A stretch of DNA of 64,000 nt from Liolophura sinensis (Eukaryota > Mollusca > Polyplacophora > Chitonida > Chitonidae), in contig NC_088298.1 in assembly GCF_032854445.1 (NCBI RefSeq), positions 21,849,295 through 21,913,294 on the forward strand. Direction: 5' to 3'. The notes beneath the pieces were generated by a model. That model was not told the DNA's origin. It was given only the letters and a program-made list of their open reading frames with translations, and made no database searches. The position numbers were made by a program, and so were the translations under genes. Positions 9,662 to 19,519 of the stretch are shown here, in pieces. Each line of letters opens with the position of its first letter. The first letter of the stretch is position 1.

Positions 9662-9750
9662 CCTCCACCCCGCTAACCACCACGGCGTTTACCGCCAAGC
9701 AGGATGCGTCTACGGACCAAGCCATCACTCTCCGGTTGAAATTTACGTGA
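9556..9750 (+). pseudogene. Proline-rich continuation of the small membrane ORF (frame-shifted)
   Basis: The frame gives PPPPSPQPSQRPPPPSQ followed by DIVHRLDSIVPGEVLTST and a non-repetitive C-terminus ending LRLKFT. It probably continues the 9377 ORF after a frameshift in the GC-rich repeat at 9555-9610. The family is unknown. Confidence 0.35.
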
Positions 9751-9837
9751 TTTCCGAGTTAACCCCAACTCCGCCGACGTCACCGATCATTGTTCACTAA
9801 CAACACTTCGGTACACTTGTTTCCACACCCGTCTATT

Positions 9838-10170
9838 GTTCACCCAACATCGCACGGCAGCAGCCGGAGCAGCCGCAGCAACAGCCGCAGCAGTAGCAGT
9901 CCGTAAACCTCACCGTCCTCACCGGCGACCAGCAGCAGCAGCAATTGCACTCCATCTACCTTGCCCTCCCCACCCGCGGCGACCAGCAGCAGCAGCAATC
10001 GCATTCCGTCTACCTCGCCCTTCCCACCCGCGGCGACCAGCAGCAGCAGCAGTAGCAGTCGCAGTAGCAGTCCGTCTACCTCGCCCTCCCCGCCCGCGGT
10101 AACGGCGGCGGTGACCGCATCGACCTCCCGCACTGTACCTCACTCTCACCTGTACGACCAGCAAAATTGA
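9838..10170 (+). repeat. Ser/Pro/Ala-coding low-complexity repeat with CAG runs
   Basis: Three to four units of about 54 bp, each ACCCGCGGCGACCAGCAGCA followed by CAGCAATNGCATTCCGTCTA and a CTCGCCCTCCCC spacer. In one frame they read as Pro-Ser-rich linker with poly-Ser. They may belong to a Polinton structural protein whose globular part is no longer readable. Confidence 0.7.
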
Positions 10171-10190
10171 CTCACCCAGTTTCTCCATCC

Positions 10191-10805
10191 ATGGATACTC
10201 GACGTGAACATCTGTTTATATCCATCGTCAGCGGACCCACGGGGTGTGGAAAGTCCGTGTTTGTAAAACGGTTGGTGGCGCACGCTCAAGCTCTCATTTA
10301 CGCACCCCGGCAACGCGTCGTCTGGTGATACACGAAATGGCAACCGTTGTACACTACGTTGCCCAACGTTCGGTTTGAAGAGGGTGTGCCCAGTACGTCA
10401 GCATTTGACCCGATGGAGCGGACGTTTGTCGTCGTGGACGATTTGATGACCAAAACGAACGAACGCGTGACAAAACTCTTTACCAAAGGCAGCCAACACC
10501 GCAATATCAGCGTGGTGTAAATTGTGCAGAACTTGTTCAACAAAACCAAAGATCATGGCACCATTACTGTGAACGCACACTACTTGGTGTTGTTTAAAAA
10601 CCTGCGAAACGCGTCTCAAATTAGCACGACGCTGAACAGATGACCTCGGGACGGACGCAGAACGTGCGCGAGGCGTATGAGGATGCCACCGCCGAACCTC
10701 ACGGATACTTGCTGGTGGATTTCAAGCAAGCCACACTCGACCACCTGCGACTTCGCACCCACATCTTCCCAAGATTCAGCACGCCTACCTGCTCAAGTCA
10801 TAAAA
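10191..10805 (+). pseudogene. A32-type DNA-packaging ATPase of the Polinton, broken
   Basis: ATG at 10191 opens MDTRREHLFISIVSGPTGCG; the P-loop (Walker A) is GPTGCGKS at residues 15-22. After an in-frame TGA at 10326-10328 comes YTKWQPLY, then the Walker B strand TFVVVDDLM with its Asp pair, then KLFTKGSQHRNISVV, a second in-frame stop (TAA 10518-10520) and IVQNLFNKTKDHGTITVNAH, LVLFKNLRNASQI. A frameshift near 10640 moves the rest to the frame MTSGRTQNVREAYEDATAEP, GYLLVDFKQAT and LRLRTHIFP. Residue order and spacing match the packaging ATPase shared by Polintons, poxvirus A32 and other FtsK/HerA-type enzymes, which pump DNA into capsids. Catalytic motifs are intact but the gene cannot make a full protein. 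Confidence 0.88.
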
Positions 10806-10944
10806 CTTCGCACCTTGGTCAAGAAAAGTGTTCCCCTGCATATGTAATGACGGATTCTTCAAGGCGGTGGATTTCTCATTTCAGCGCTGCTGAAACCCAT
10901 CCTCGCCCCCGCCGTACCAGCCCTGATGGTCTTTAAGACGATAG

Positions 10945-11400
10945 CTGGGGCGAGGTAATGCAGCACGCCAAGAAAATGGCCTTGGTCGAGCGGCGGCTCT
11001 CAGACACGCTCAAAACACCCGTACCCGTCTCCCCATGCCCAGTAATGTTAAAGCCCTCAAAGCGCTCGAACAAGAGATGGCATCGATCCTCTACGTCACG
11101 ACTCTCTCGGACGATGAGAAAATAAAGCGGTATCACCACACCCTTCAACGGTACTGTGCGCTTCAAGATCAATACCAAGTCCGAGGACGAACCCGCCCAC
11201 CGATTACCCTACCGGTCGTTTGAGCGAGGGGGAGATTTTAGACATCGTCCCCGTTGCTTTAGGGCGAAAGGCTGCTCTGTTCTGGGGCGACACCGAGCGA
11301 TCACAACACAATCCCTGGCGCGATTGGGTGCGGGAAAAACTGGACACACCAGCCGAAGCGAAAGAACCCCCTACCACATGAAGGTCTCTGCCCACCCGTT
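10945..11400 (+). pseudogene. Conserved Polinton protein of unknown role, split over three frames
   Basis: Frame one: DSWGEVMQHAKKMALVERRL, SDTLKTPVPVS. Frame two, from about 11038: ALKALEQEMASIL, LSDDEKIKRYHHTLQRYCAL, QDQYQV. Frame three, from about 11200: LSEGEILDIVPVALGRKAAL, FWGDTERSQHNPWRDWV. Read in order, they resemble a helical protein found repeatedly next to the ATPase and capsid genes in animal Polintons, in which a helix ends in LQRY...QY and a later region covers I-D-x-V-P. I cannot give it a confirmed name. Two frameshifts break it. A Pro/Thr-rich tail follows to about 11600. Confidence 0.55.
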
Positions 11401-11616
11401 CTCGCCCTCTTCCTCCTCCTCCTCCTTCCGCCAAAACTACAACCACCAAACCACTGCCACCACCACCAACACCACAACACCACGCCGATCCAAGGGACGA
11501 CAACAGCGGCGACCCATACTGCGTCCGTCTCCAGACATCGTACCCCCGCTAAATATGAAATACCGGCGCCAGATGGAGAGACGGTCAGTCCGCCCGGAGG
11601 AGATCACCTCACCAAC
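11400..11616 (+). repeat. Low-complexity Pro/Thr/Ser-coding stretch
   Basis: CTCCTCCTCC and CCACCACCACC runs give Pro-, Ser- or Thr-rich peptides in each frame. It separates the conserved Polinton protein from the minor-capsid-like ORF and is probably the tail of the former. Confidence 0.5.
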
Positions 11617-12110
11617 ATGTTTTACATGACGCTGCCCAGTAACAGCTCGCTCAACTATTTCCCCAGCAATACCTTGACGCATTTCACCTCAGCTGCCAAA
11701 GTCCATGCATTTAACTGGTGATTGGGAATGAGGGTTGAACCCGCACCGCGCTAGGAATAACATTGCCAGCTGGCTATTACCCTTCACCCAAAGTCATCAC
11801 CAAGGGCTTGGCCGGCTGGTTGACCAACACACACATCGCGTCACTCAAGGTACACACCGGTGATTTGACGTTCAGATTCGATGACGTGCAGCGGAAATAC
11901 AGCCAGCGGTTTCGGAAAAAAACTGGAGCTCAGTTTCAGCCCGCGTCTGAAGCAGGTCATGAATTTACCGTGCGATTGGCTCATGGGGCTGACGGATCTG
12001 CTGGATTTCGAGGATTTAGATGCCATCACAACCGCGTTCCTGCAAATTGTTCCTGCAACGGCGCCATCTGCTGAACACAATGACCGTCCACATCCTGCTC
12101 ACCCCGTCCA
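11617..12110 (+). pseudogene. Polinton minor capsid (penton-like) protein, broken
   Basis: ATG 11617 gives MFYMTLPSNSSLNYFPSNTL, THFTSA, the typical opening of the Polinton minor capsid protein, a single jelly-roll thought to form the penton. The frame stops near 11720. GYYPSPKVITKGLAGWL follows from about 11775, and another frame gives KKLELSFSPRLKQVMNLP at about 11918-11970, matching the strand-then-helix pattern later in the family. Large middle parts are missing and at least two frame changes are needed. It lies directly upstream of the protease fragment, and the last frame runs to about 12138. Confidence 0.6.
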
Positions 12111-12412
12111 AGAGCGCGTTTGCCTTGATGTCCGGTGAGGAGGCTCCCGATCGGAGGCCGCAGAGTCTGAACACGGCCGTGTGTGGACAATATTGCGTGT
12201 ATTACTTAACCCAGCGGACCCGAGGTCGTCCCGTGGACGCTATTATACATACGTTGAACACGTCGTCCACGACATACGATAACGACTTACTGGTGTTCGA
12301 TTGGGCGGAACGCCAGTTTGGAGTCCAGCCCCCCTTTTTATCACTTTACCAGCCACTGGACTGTAAAATAACGTTCTTTTCATGTTTTTTTTTCCTGTTC
12401 GGTATGTTATGA
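12080..12412 (+). pseudogene. C-terminal half of Polinton cysteine protease (adenain/Ulp1 type)
   Basis: The frame contains PQSLNTAVCGQYCVYYL, where the first Cys of CGQYC is the expected nucleophile, followed by TRGRPVDAIIHTL and YDNDLLVFDWAERQFGV. In Polintons this protease matures capsid proteins and has a His and Asp/Glu upstream of the Cys. Those motifs are not readable here, because the fragment is preceded within about 60 codons by minor-capsid-like sequence, as if a deletion joined the two genes. The frame ends at 12412 and runs straight into two AATAAA signals. Confidence 0.7.
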
Positions 12413-12428
12413 AATAAAAATGAATAAA
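12413..12428 (+). terminator. Tandem polyadenylation signals
   Basis: AATAAA at 12413-12418 and again at 12423-12428, right after the protease stop. They would end the plus-strand transcripts where they meet the convergent polymerase gene. Confidence 0.6.
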
Positions 12429-12544
12429 GAGACAATGACACTCGCATACAAAGGTGTTTTGACTTGGTATATAACCGTCGTATAGGACATGTTCTTATAG
12501 GACATGGTATATAACCGTCAGGGATAGTCCCGTTAAATATCCAG

Positions 12545-15165
12545 GTACGTGGTGCTCACATCGTCCGGCAGTACTTTGCGCTTCCATTAAGCCGCGCAAC
12601 GTAAGCCGCACTGCTGCAGGAAGGCGCGCAAGGCCGGGTTCGTTTCCCCCAAACGAAGAATCTCGCACTCCCATATGGATATCAGCTTGTACCCCTGGGA
12701 GCGGACGTAGGCCTCTTTGTTGTTCACTTCCCGGCGCAAGTCTTGAGGTGTCAACCCTCGCCGGTCGTTACAGCGCAGCTCACCCTCACGTGAGTGATTC
12801 AGTTGGCAGCTGTGGTAGTGGTAATAGCAGCCGTGGAACTGGAAGACGGTGGGACGTCCGTCGATGTGGGTGAACCCGTCTACGGAAAGTTGCCTATTAC
12901 CGACCCGTTTCTCTGTTTGTTTTACTCGGTGGCGGATGGGTACCCTCAGCTGGTGCGACTGCCAGTCCAGCCATTTTTCAGCCAGACGCGTCGCGGTGCA
13001 AGAGGGACCGCACTTCTCCCCGTCACGTCGCCATCAGATGTAGTGATCCGCCGGCATGGGTGAGACAAGGCAGGCTAAGTACAATGCGTTAGCATCGGAC
13101 CCAACGATCCGCTGACAGAGCTTACCTTCACAGGTCACGCCTCGTTCGTGGTACCGATGATAATGCTAGGCCTGCCCACGATGTTTTTCCTTAGGCAGTC
13201 GTGCATGTTTTTGTCTTTCTCACCTATGAGCGTGAACACGGAGGGCAAATCGTGAAACAAGTAGCGGAGGGTGAGCCCTGTTATGCTAATACAGCCTTTG
13301 AAGACGTCGACGTGCATGGTTTGGTAGAACACGTGCATCGTCTCTGACGCCTCCATGAAGGGGATCACGACCACAGAAAGTCTCTTACGGTACGCATGCC
13401 GTGCTTCCTCCACGTCTCCTGCAGGGTCTTTTGCTCGGCGTCCATGTACAGTTGGTTGGTCAGATTGTTATTGAAAGCATGGCGGGGTGGGAGCGCCGTT
13501 TCCTCCAGCCGGAGGAGGGAGTCTATATAGGTGCAGCAAAATTGGCCTTTGTTGACGCGACAGTCGTGAACTTTCGCCCACTTCTCGTAACTCTTATTAG
13601 GTAATTTCGAATGTCCAGAAATTTCAGCTGCGGCGTGCTGAGGGCCATGTGGTTTTATTGCTACCCTTATTAACTCACTTGACCAGGCAGGGGTAAAGCT
13701 GTTGCATGATCAAGTTCACGTCGTGGTTGCCTGAGTTGAAGCCGAGGACGGGGAGCTGGTTGATATAGGCGACAAATTTGTCCCCTACCCGCAGAGTGTA
13801 AGACGGCTGGATTGTCGTTGGGATCGATGCTCTCGTCCAGGATGTGGGCATAACGCTCGGTGAGATTGCCGCTACTAGTCTCTCTCATGGTATTGAGATA
13901 AGCCATCATCCGCTCGACGAGTGCGTGGGGATCGCCAGTAGAGATGAAGCACACGGGCTGGTCGTAGTCGGGCATATTGGAGTTCACGCTGACATTCATC
14001 GGGATGTGTTGGGACGTCCATTCCGTTGACCCAGTCATCGCTTCGTTCACAGGGGCCAAGTAAGCTTCGAAGTGATAACATGCTCGGCAAGGGAATATCC
14101 CGTCGTCACCTTCCCGGAGGTAAATACCCATGTCCGGCAACACTTCGAAAATAGTGGATTGATAGTCAAATATTCCGCCCGGGTACTTTCGGCGAATGGC
14201 GTCGGTGCACGTTTGACCGTGTAGTGGTAATTTCCCTGCTTATTGAAGCTCTTACGACACAGGTGAAAGTGGGCGTAACGCCCCATGTCCTTGATGTAGC
14301 TGAAATGTTGGTTGTGAAGGTTTAACCCCATAGTGGAGAAGGATAGCGCTCTGCACTGTGGTGGACGAGTTGAGCCGAGCACGCCTTGTCCATGGGGACG
14401 AGCTGGTATACTGAAATGTTTACGTTAAACAGGCTCTCCACGGTGTCCGGCGCACTGAGGGAACACCGCGGAAATGCCTGTGCTCCATTTCTACAGCCAC
14501 CAAACACATTTTGTGATAACCCCGAGCCTGATTTTCACACTTTTGGGGGTGGCCTTGTCCAGATGGACGGCTAAACAGGGGAACAATCACAAATGGTCCC
14601 TGTAAGGGCCATCAGTTCCTGCCACTAACGTGTGCAGCCCCTTGTTCACTGAGGGGTAAGGCGGCAACGTTACCCCGCCCTCACCGGTGGACTGATGGTG
14701 TAGTTTATGCACAAGAAACAACACGTTCATGAGGAGGTCCACGGTCCGTTTCGTGTTGGGACGTTGTTGCTGCGCCCAGGTGGGTGGATCTTGGCTGGGG
14801 AGATGATCGGTGAGTTCACGCAGGTCAGCCCGACTCGTCACGTGGTACGGAGCGTTGAGTACCCGGGCATTATTGGTGCTGTGGTAAACGTAACACACCT
14901 GCCCCGTCTCCTTGTGGCAAAGGATATATCCAAAGCTGTAACTGACGGTGAAGGCGGTCAGCTGATCCTCGTAAATCGATTTCAGGTAATCGTCCGTAAT
15001 GCCCAGATCGGTCAGGTAAATGTATAAATCTTGGATGGGCCTCCAGGGGTAAAAATGGCTCCGAATTGAGCGCCAATGCTCCCGATACAGTACCCGTAGA
15101 TCAATCTCACTGCTAGGCAGAGAGAGTGGTGGTGGGGAAAGCGGGTCTCTGTAACACTGAAGCAT
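12545..15165 (-). pseudogene. Protein-primed DNA polymerase B (pPolB) of the Polinton, C-terminally deleted
   Basis: ATG at 15165-15163 opens MLQCYRDPLSPPPLSLPSSE; the first frame is open for 192 codons. Further down the strand, in several frames: the Exo I region CYHFEAYLAP, where the catalytic Asp of D-F-E is His (codon CAC, plus positions 14072-14074); HIPMNVSVNSNMP; Exo II LPVLGFNSGNHDVNLI at about 13710-13760; GCISITGLTLRYLF and NIVGRPSIII near 13200; polymerase motif A RIVGSDANALYLACL near 13090; then EKWLDWQ, IRHRV, VFQFHGCYYHHCQL and KEAYVRSQGYKLISIWECE ending about 12640. Motif B (an NS-YG type) and motif C (DTDS) never appear before the protease. The enzyme replicates the element from protein-bound ends. 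This copy has frameshifts, stops (for example at about 13040), an altered exonuclease residue and no complete palm. Confidence 0.88.
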
Positions 15166-15179
15166 GTCGAATAGTAGCC

Positions 15180-15670
15180 TAAGTAGAGTAGATTAGAGTA
15201 GAGTAGAGTATAACTATAATATTGTATAGTTCTACCACAGTAAAACTACGGTAGGGGAATACTACGGTTGCATAGCACTGTGACTGGGTGTAAAAGGTCT
15301 AGGGCGTGTGATGACACGACACCCCGCGCGCAGTGTGTCAGCCGGCGTCCGTGGGGGCTTGCCGATATTTATAGTCTAGTATAGCTATAGTATCGCATAG
15401 TATGGTTATAGTATTGTATGATAGAGTATAAGTATAGTAGAGTATAATAAAAGTATAGTATATTTATTTATTTATATGATTGTTGTTTTACGCCGTACTC
15501 AAGAATATTTCACTTATATTTCAAGAGTATAGTATAGTATAGTGTAGTGTAGTGTAGTGTAGTGTAGCGTAGTGTAGTATAGTATAGAATAGTATAGAAT
15601 AGTAGTTTAGCGCAGTATAGTACAGTATAGGTTTAGCAGAATATAACTATAGTACAGTACAACTATAGTA
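15180..15670. repeat. (AGTAT)n / TATAGTATAG-type degenerate simple repeat
   Basis: Mixtures of TAGAGTAGAG, TATAGTATAG and TAGTGTAGTG run through most of this stretch, with a short unique block at 15290-15365 and a SINE scrap at 15462-15519. It sits directly upstream of the polymerase start codon on the minus strand. Confidence 0.8.
15462..15519 (-). mobile_element. SINE 3'-end fragment inside the Polinton
   Basis: TTTATTTATATGATTG, then TTTTACGCCGTACTCAAGAA and TATTTCACTTATA match the tail of the window's SINE. The core and head are absent. It interrupts the simple repeat. Confidence 0.85.
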
Positions 15671-16300
15671 GAGTCACATTCCGTTTAAACATGTGGGCTT
15701 AGATGAACCATACAGCGCCAAAGAGCTGAAAATGACACAAATCCAACGAATACACTATGGCTGATATCGATTTGACAACAGGCATTTTCCTATGTAATGT
15801 TTTTGGCCAGACGAATTTCTTCACCCACCGTGTTTGCAACTGGGGAAATCACATGGTCTTTATCTTCTGGATTGTCTTATAGAATAGCTTTTCACGTCAC
15901 ACAATTATCTGTTGGTGTCGGCAGTTATACGTTTTTATGTATGTCCAGAAGTGAATAGCGGCGGGGGGCTACCTAGCAAGCATTATGGCAAGTGCGCATA
16001 TATTAGCCCTTAAGCGCCATCTATGATGTTCAATAATTATTGTTTGATTCAATTTTACATTAAAAAGACACCAAATCCTGCAAATATGACCACAAAAATT
16101 TGATAAGCAAAATATAGGTAAAAAAAGCTTATAACTTGGAAACATACGGTTAAGTAACACTTGCTGTGTCACTTCGAAAGGAGTTCACCAGTAAATCTCA
16201 AGTATCGACAATTGGACCATTCATAGTACGAAACACGGCATGTGTATATACTGCCTGATCGTATCGTGTAGCTGAGTCGTACAAACCGTTCGGCTTTTAC
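15671..16300. other. Unassigned Polinton interior
   Basis: No frame above about 70 codons and no recognisable domain. It is AT-rich compared with the genes to the left. A decayed Polinton gene or a later insertion could be here, but nothing supports either. Confidence 0.4.
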
Positions 16301-16324
16301 CAAACAGTGAGTGGGTGGGTGTGT

Positions 16325-16655
16325 GACTTACCTTTCCGTGTTCAGCACGTCGATGCACTCGCCAATCCCATAACTGGTAAAAAGCCTTGTCATACCCTTC
16401 GCATGGGTACGTTTTTTTCTTTTTTTCTATGCACCTGCTGGCGGGGAAACGTCCGCCCTCAGGGCGGGCACGTGAACCTCTATCCTCTCTCCTCCACGTG
16501 GTATGTCCTCTCATGACGCAGCCAGTCGTCCCGCCGGGAAGACTGCCTGGCGCACGTTCGGCAGGTAAACTGCCCCCCTCGGCATGCTGTGCCTGCTCAT
16601 GCTGCAACCATGCGTCCTGCATTGAAAAGCTGGCGCACGTCCGACAAGTTAACTT
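16325..16655 (-). pseudogene. Degraded C2H2 zinc-finger array
   Basis: Three finger-like segments on the minus strand. Finger 1, near 16590-16650: LTCRTCASFSMQDAWLQHEQ then AQH. After a frameshift, finger 2: FTCRTCARQSSRRDDWLRHE, RTYH. After a stop and a further shift, finger 3: YPCEGYDKAFYQLWDWRVHR, RAEH, whose second Cys is Tyr. Spacing C-x2-C-x12-H-x4-H is kept in the first two. It is transcribed in the same direction as the polymerase, about 1.1 kb upstream. It may be a Polinton-encoded finger protein or the N-terminal part of the polymerase gene, cut off by simple-repeat expansion. Confidence 0.6.
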
Positions 16656-16670
16656 TGTCGAAGCTTCTTC

Positions 16671-16712
16671 TCCTCCTCCTCTTTCCCCTCCTCCTCCTCC
16701 TCCTCCTCCTCT
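16671..16712. repeat. (TCC)n simple repeat
   Basis: CTTCTCCTCCTCCTC-type run with one CTTTCCC interruption, directly upstream (minus sense) of the zinc-finger remnant. The minus strand is GGA-rich. Confidence 0.9.
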
Positions 16713-17150
16713 GTAAAAAATTTTTGATAATGACAGGGCGTTGGTATACTATTTACATATGTACATAAGTCAATTACTGGAATTAATCCTTTTTGTGGTA
16801 ACATGTATATAGCTTATTGTATAGGTTCAAATGATGCCATGGTTATTTAACAGAAAGGGGATAAACAGTAAGCTATTTACAGAGATTTACGCTGTCTTTA
16901 CATTAGAAATACATTAATCTACATTACAGAATTACAGAATTGAGTTGCCTACACAGAAATTTACACACAGAGAAAACAATAGTAGGGCTTTTATTTAGGC
17001 AAGAGATAGTCCTATTGTTATGAAGTCTTTTATATTTCTGGTCTTCGTTTCCTTGGTGTTAACTTTCTTTGGTCCCATGGGTCTTCTCATTGTTTTTCCT
17101 GTCTTCTTTTTTAGTTGATTTCCTTTTCTATTTCCAGTTTTTATTCGTGG
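16713..17150. other. AT-rich stretch downstream of the SGNH pseudogene
   Basis: On the minus strand a basic peptide (KKKTGKTMRRPMGPKKVN at about 17070-17125) can be read after a frame change from the SGNH segment and might be its tail. The rest shows nothing. Confidence 0.35.
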
Positions 17151-17152
17151 CC

Positions 17153-17720
17153 TCCCATGGCGGCGCAGACAGCACGTTTCATAGACTGGTAGAACAGTTC
17201 CTGGCCTAGAGTGTTTAGGTGTACTCAGGCGTCGGTTAGAATTTGTTTTTGTGGTCGGATCAGTCCTCTATGTTTCCACAAGGTGGCCAATTGGCTGTTT
17301 GTCATCTTCATGTTAATTTTATGAATTTTTGTGTTAAAAATGTGGACCGAAATTCGCCGAGTTACCTGACGGTAAAGAAGCTGGCTGATGTAGATCCTTG
17401 AAATTTGGAATTTCGATTTAAGTTCACCAACATAGTCTAAAACATCAGCGCAAATTGCTGATGCTGAGTTGTGGGAGTCCGCATCGTTTCCCCCGATGTG
17501 GGGATGACTAGGTCAGGTTTTGTCTCCTAAAGGAGACTTTCCAATCTTCCAGAGTATCTAGGTGTCCCAACTCTAGCTCCCACAATGCCAAAGAACCGAA
17601 TGTCCTGGCTGTTCTAAAGTCGATTCTAGAGTTTGGGATCGAATTTCGAAGGATACTATGAACGCAACTGCTGCCGATAATTAAAATTTTCATCCTTGTT
17701 TTTTGTTCCTGTGAAAACAA
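17153..17720 (-). pseudogene. SGNH/GDSL-hydrolase-like ORF, broken
   Basis: The minus-strand frame from 17720 gives KILIIGSSCVHSILRNSIPN, with the nucleophile-like G-S-S of block I. A frameshift near 17508 moves the reading to PDLVIPTSGGNDADSHNSAS, whose GGND is block III. Then follow ADVLDYVGELKSKFQISRIY, a stop at about 17217 within the segment TDA-stop-VHLNTLGQELFYQ (block V, normally D-x-V-H) and the end MKRAVCAAMGGHE. The order of blocks I, III and V and the total of about 185 residues fit an SGNH hydrolase. Such domains occur in ORFs of some retroelements (CR1-type LINE ORF1, Ngaro-type elements) as well as in cellular esterases. No reverse transcriptase lies next to it in the expected place, so its parent element is unknown. 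Confidence 0.65.
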
Positions 17721-18069
17721 TTAGAGAAAACCCATATACGAAATAGTTGTATTTTTGATTAGCAAAGCGGTTTTGTTCATAAGATAATGTATATCTTAAG
17801 CAAGAAGATATTTGATCAAAGAGATACTTTGGAGCAAATTAGTGGTATAGCTACCAATGAGAACCTGAAAGAGGCTCTGCCCTCGTATGATCATATACAC
17901 ATTTGTAAATAAATAGAAAATAAATATCAACTAATAAGAATAGATAATAACAACAAACAAGTGGGCAGATTAGTAAATGGAGAAATATTGTTAATCACTA
18001 CAGTCTTCAACTTTCGTGGTTAGATTGTTTTCTTGTACTATGCTTTTGCAAATCGGTTTCATAGACGTT

Positions 18070-18385
18070 TTATCGGCCCTCAAGATCAAGGTATCGCCGA
18101 TATAGTCGGGGATAAAGTTGTAAGAAGGATTTATGTATAAACGGCCCTCAAAATGAAGGTATCGCCGTTGTTAGTATATGTGTATGGTATTTTCGGATAA
18201 CGCACTGTCTTTAATCAGAGAGTAGTGACGTATTGTTGACCAGAGCAGAAATGGCCCTCAGAATCAAGGTATATGTGTATATGTGTTTCGTAATTTTGGA
18301 AAATGCACTGTCTTTAATCAGAGAAAGTGACGTATTGTTGACCAGAACAGAAATGGCCCTCAGAATCAAGGTATCGCAGTGGTTG
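18070..18385 (-). repeat. Tandem repeats in the LINE 3' UTR
   Basis: On the plus strand, CGGCCCTCAAGATCAAGGTATCGCCG-like units recur at about 18076, 18142, 18253 and 18355. The middle two are followed by 100 bp of nearly identical sequence with CACTGTCTTTAATCAGAGA and GACGTATTGTTGACCAGA. Internal 3' UTR repeats are common in LINEs. Confidence 0.85.
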
Positions 18386-18400
18386 GTCAATAGTGTTTTA

Positions 18401-18757
18401 TTAGATTCGGCTTTCGTAACCCGTCGATTTTATGTATTGTTTTAGTAGGGAGAATATTTGTGCTCTCAGATGTGGTTTGGGGTTAAGGATAGTCTGAAGG
18501 CCAGTCTCACATTTGTAGATTTTCAGGCATTCTGCCAATTGTCTTCGTTCTTTACTGTGTTTTATACATTGTAGCAAATAGTGCTCTGTGGTTTCATCAT
18601 GCTCTTGACAGGCTGGGCAAGTTGGTGAGGAATTTTGGAGTATAGTGGCTAGATGTGCTTTGAGCTCTGTTTTCCCTAGTCTCAGGCGTGATATGTTTTT
18701 GTCATCCTGGTTATTCAATAATTGCAACGAATTTAATTTTGTAATCGTTCCGTCCAA
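18401..18757 (-). pseudogene. LINE C-terminal domain with Cys/His knuckle
   Basis: 118 residues containing CPACQEHDETTEHYLLQC, that is C-x2-C-x8-H-x4-C, the knuckle found at the end of RNase H-type LINE ORF2 proteins. RLRLGKTELKAHLATIL precedes it. It ends at a stop, and the 3' UTR follows. A frame change separates it from the RNase H segment. Confidence 0.8.
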
Positions 18758-18769
18758 TATTTTATAGTG

Positions 18770-19519
18770 TCATTGTCCGCGGGATTCTTTATCCCATTTC
18801 TCTTTCCACTGATTGTTAATTTGGGTATTGATCAATGTATATATTTCAGTTTGGCTCAGGGGGACGTCTATATCTTGTTGAAATTTCTGTAGGCTCGATT
18901 TTGCTGCCTGATCTGCAATTTCATTTCCTCGAATATTAACGTACGCTGGAACCCATGCTAAAGTCAGTTCGGTTTTTTGTTTCTGTTGTTTGTTAGTTAG
19001 CGAGATTATTTCTTGTAGGAGGTCTGGTCTGCTCTCAGATTTGGAGTTTTGGATGCATATTAATCCGCTGAGGGAGTCGCTTAGTATGGCCACTCGGTTT
19101 GGTTTGTTCTCAATAATTCACTGTAGTGCCATTGTAATTACAACTAATTCACTGTTATAGGCGGAGGGGTGGTTGGGTAGTTTATAGTTTTTAACTATGT
19201 TTAGGCCTGGTATTGCAAATGATGATCCAGTGTGACCCTGCACATTTTTGGATCCGTCAGTATATATTTTTAGATGACCGTTGTAGTGTTTGTGGAAGTG
19301 TTCTAAGGCTTGAGCTTTGATATTTAGTGGGTTTTCGAGTTTTGAAATTTGGTCGTGGAGTGCAGTGTCTATTTGGGGAGTTTGCAATAACCACGAGGAT
19401 TGTTGTTGATATGCGTTTAATACTTGCTTTGGCAAGGCAATGTCATATTTGCAAAGTAGTCTGTTGATTTCATATCCTATTGGGCTGAGTGCTTTGTCCA
19501 TTTTCCCCCAGATATTCAC
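18770..19519 (-). pseudogene. LINE RNase H domain
   Basis: Two frames split near 19100. First (19118-19519): LKIYTDGSKNVQGHTGSSFA with the first catalytic Asp, then YNSELVVITMALQ with the Glu. Second (18770-19093): MAILSDSLSGLICIQNS with the next Asp, LAWVPAYVNIRGNEIADQAA with the last Asp; the usual His of W-V-P-x-H is Tyr. The domain removes RNA from the RNA/DNA hybrid during reverse transcription. One frameshift and the His change show decay. Confidence 0.85.

Noticed and set aside
9285-9728. 147-codon minus-strand frame
   Set aside because: Antisense to the small membrane ORF and its Pro-rich region; GC-rich low complexity keeps it open.
15290-15370. GC-rich block upstream of pPolB as a promoter
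   Set aside because: No promoter motif can be recognised, and it is embedded in simple repeats; left unassigned.
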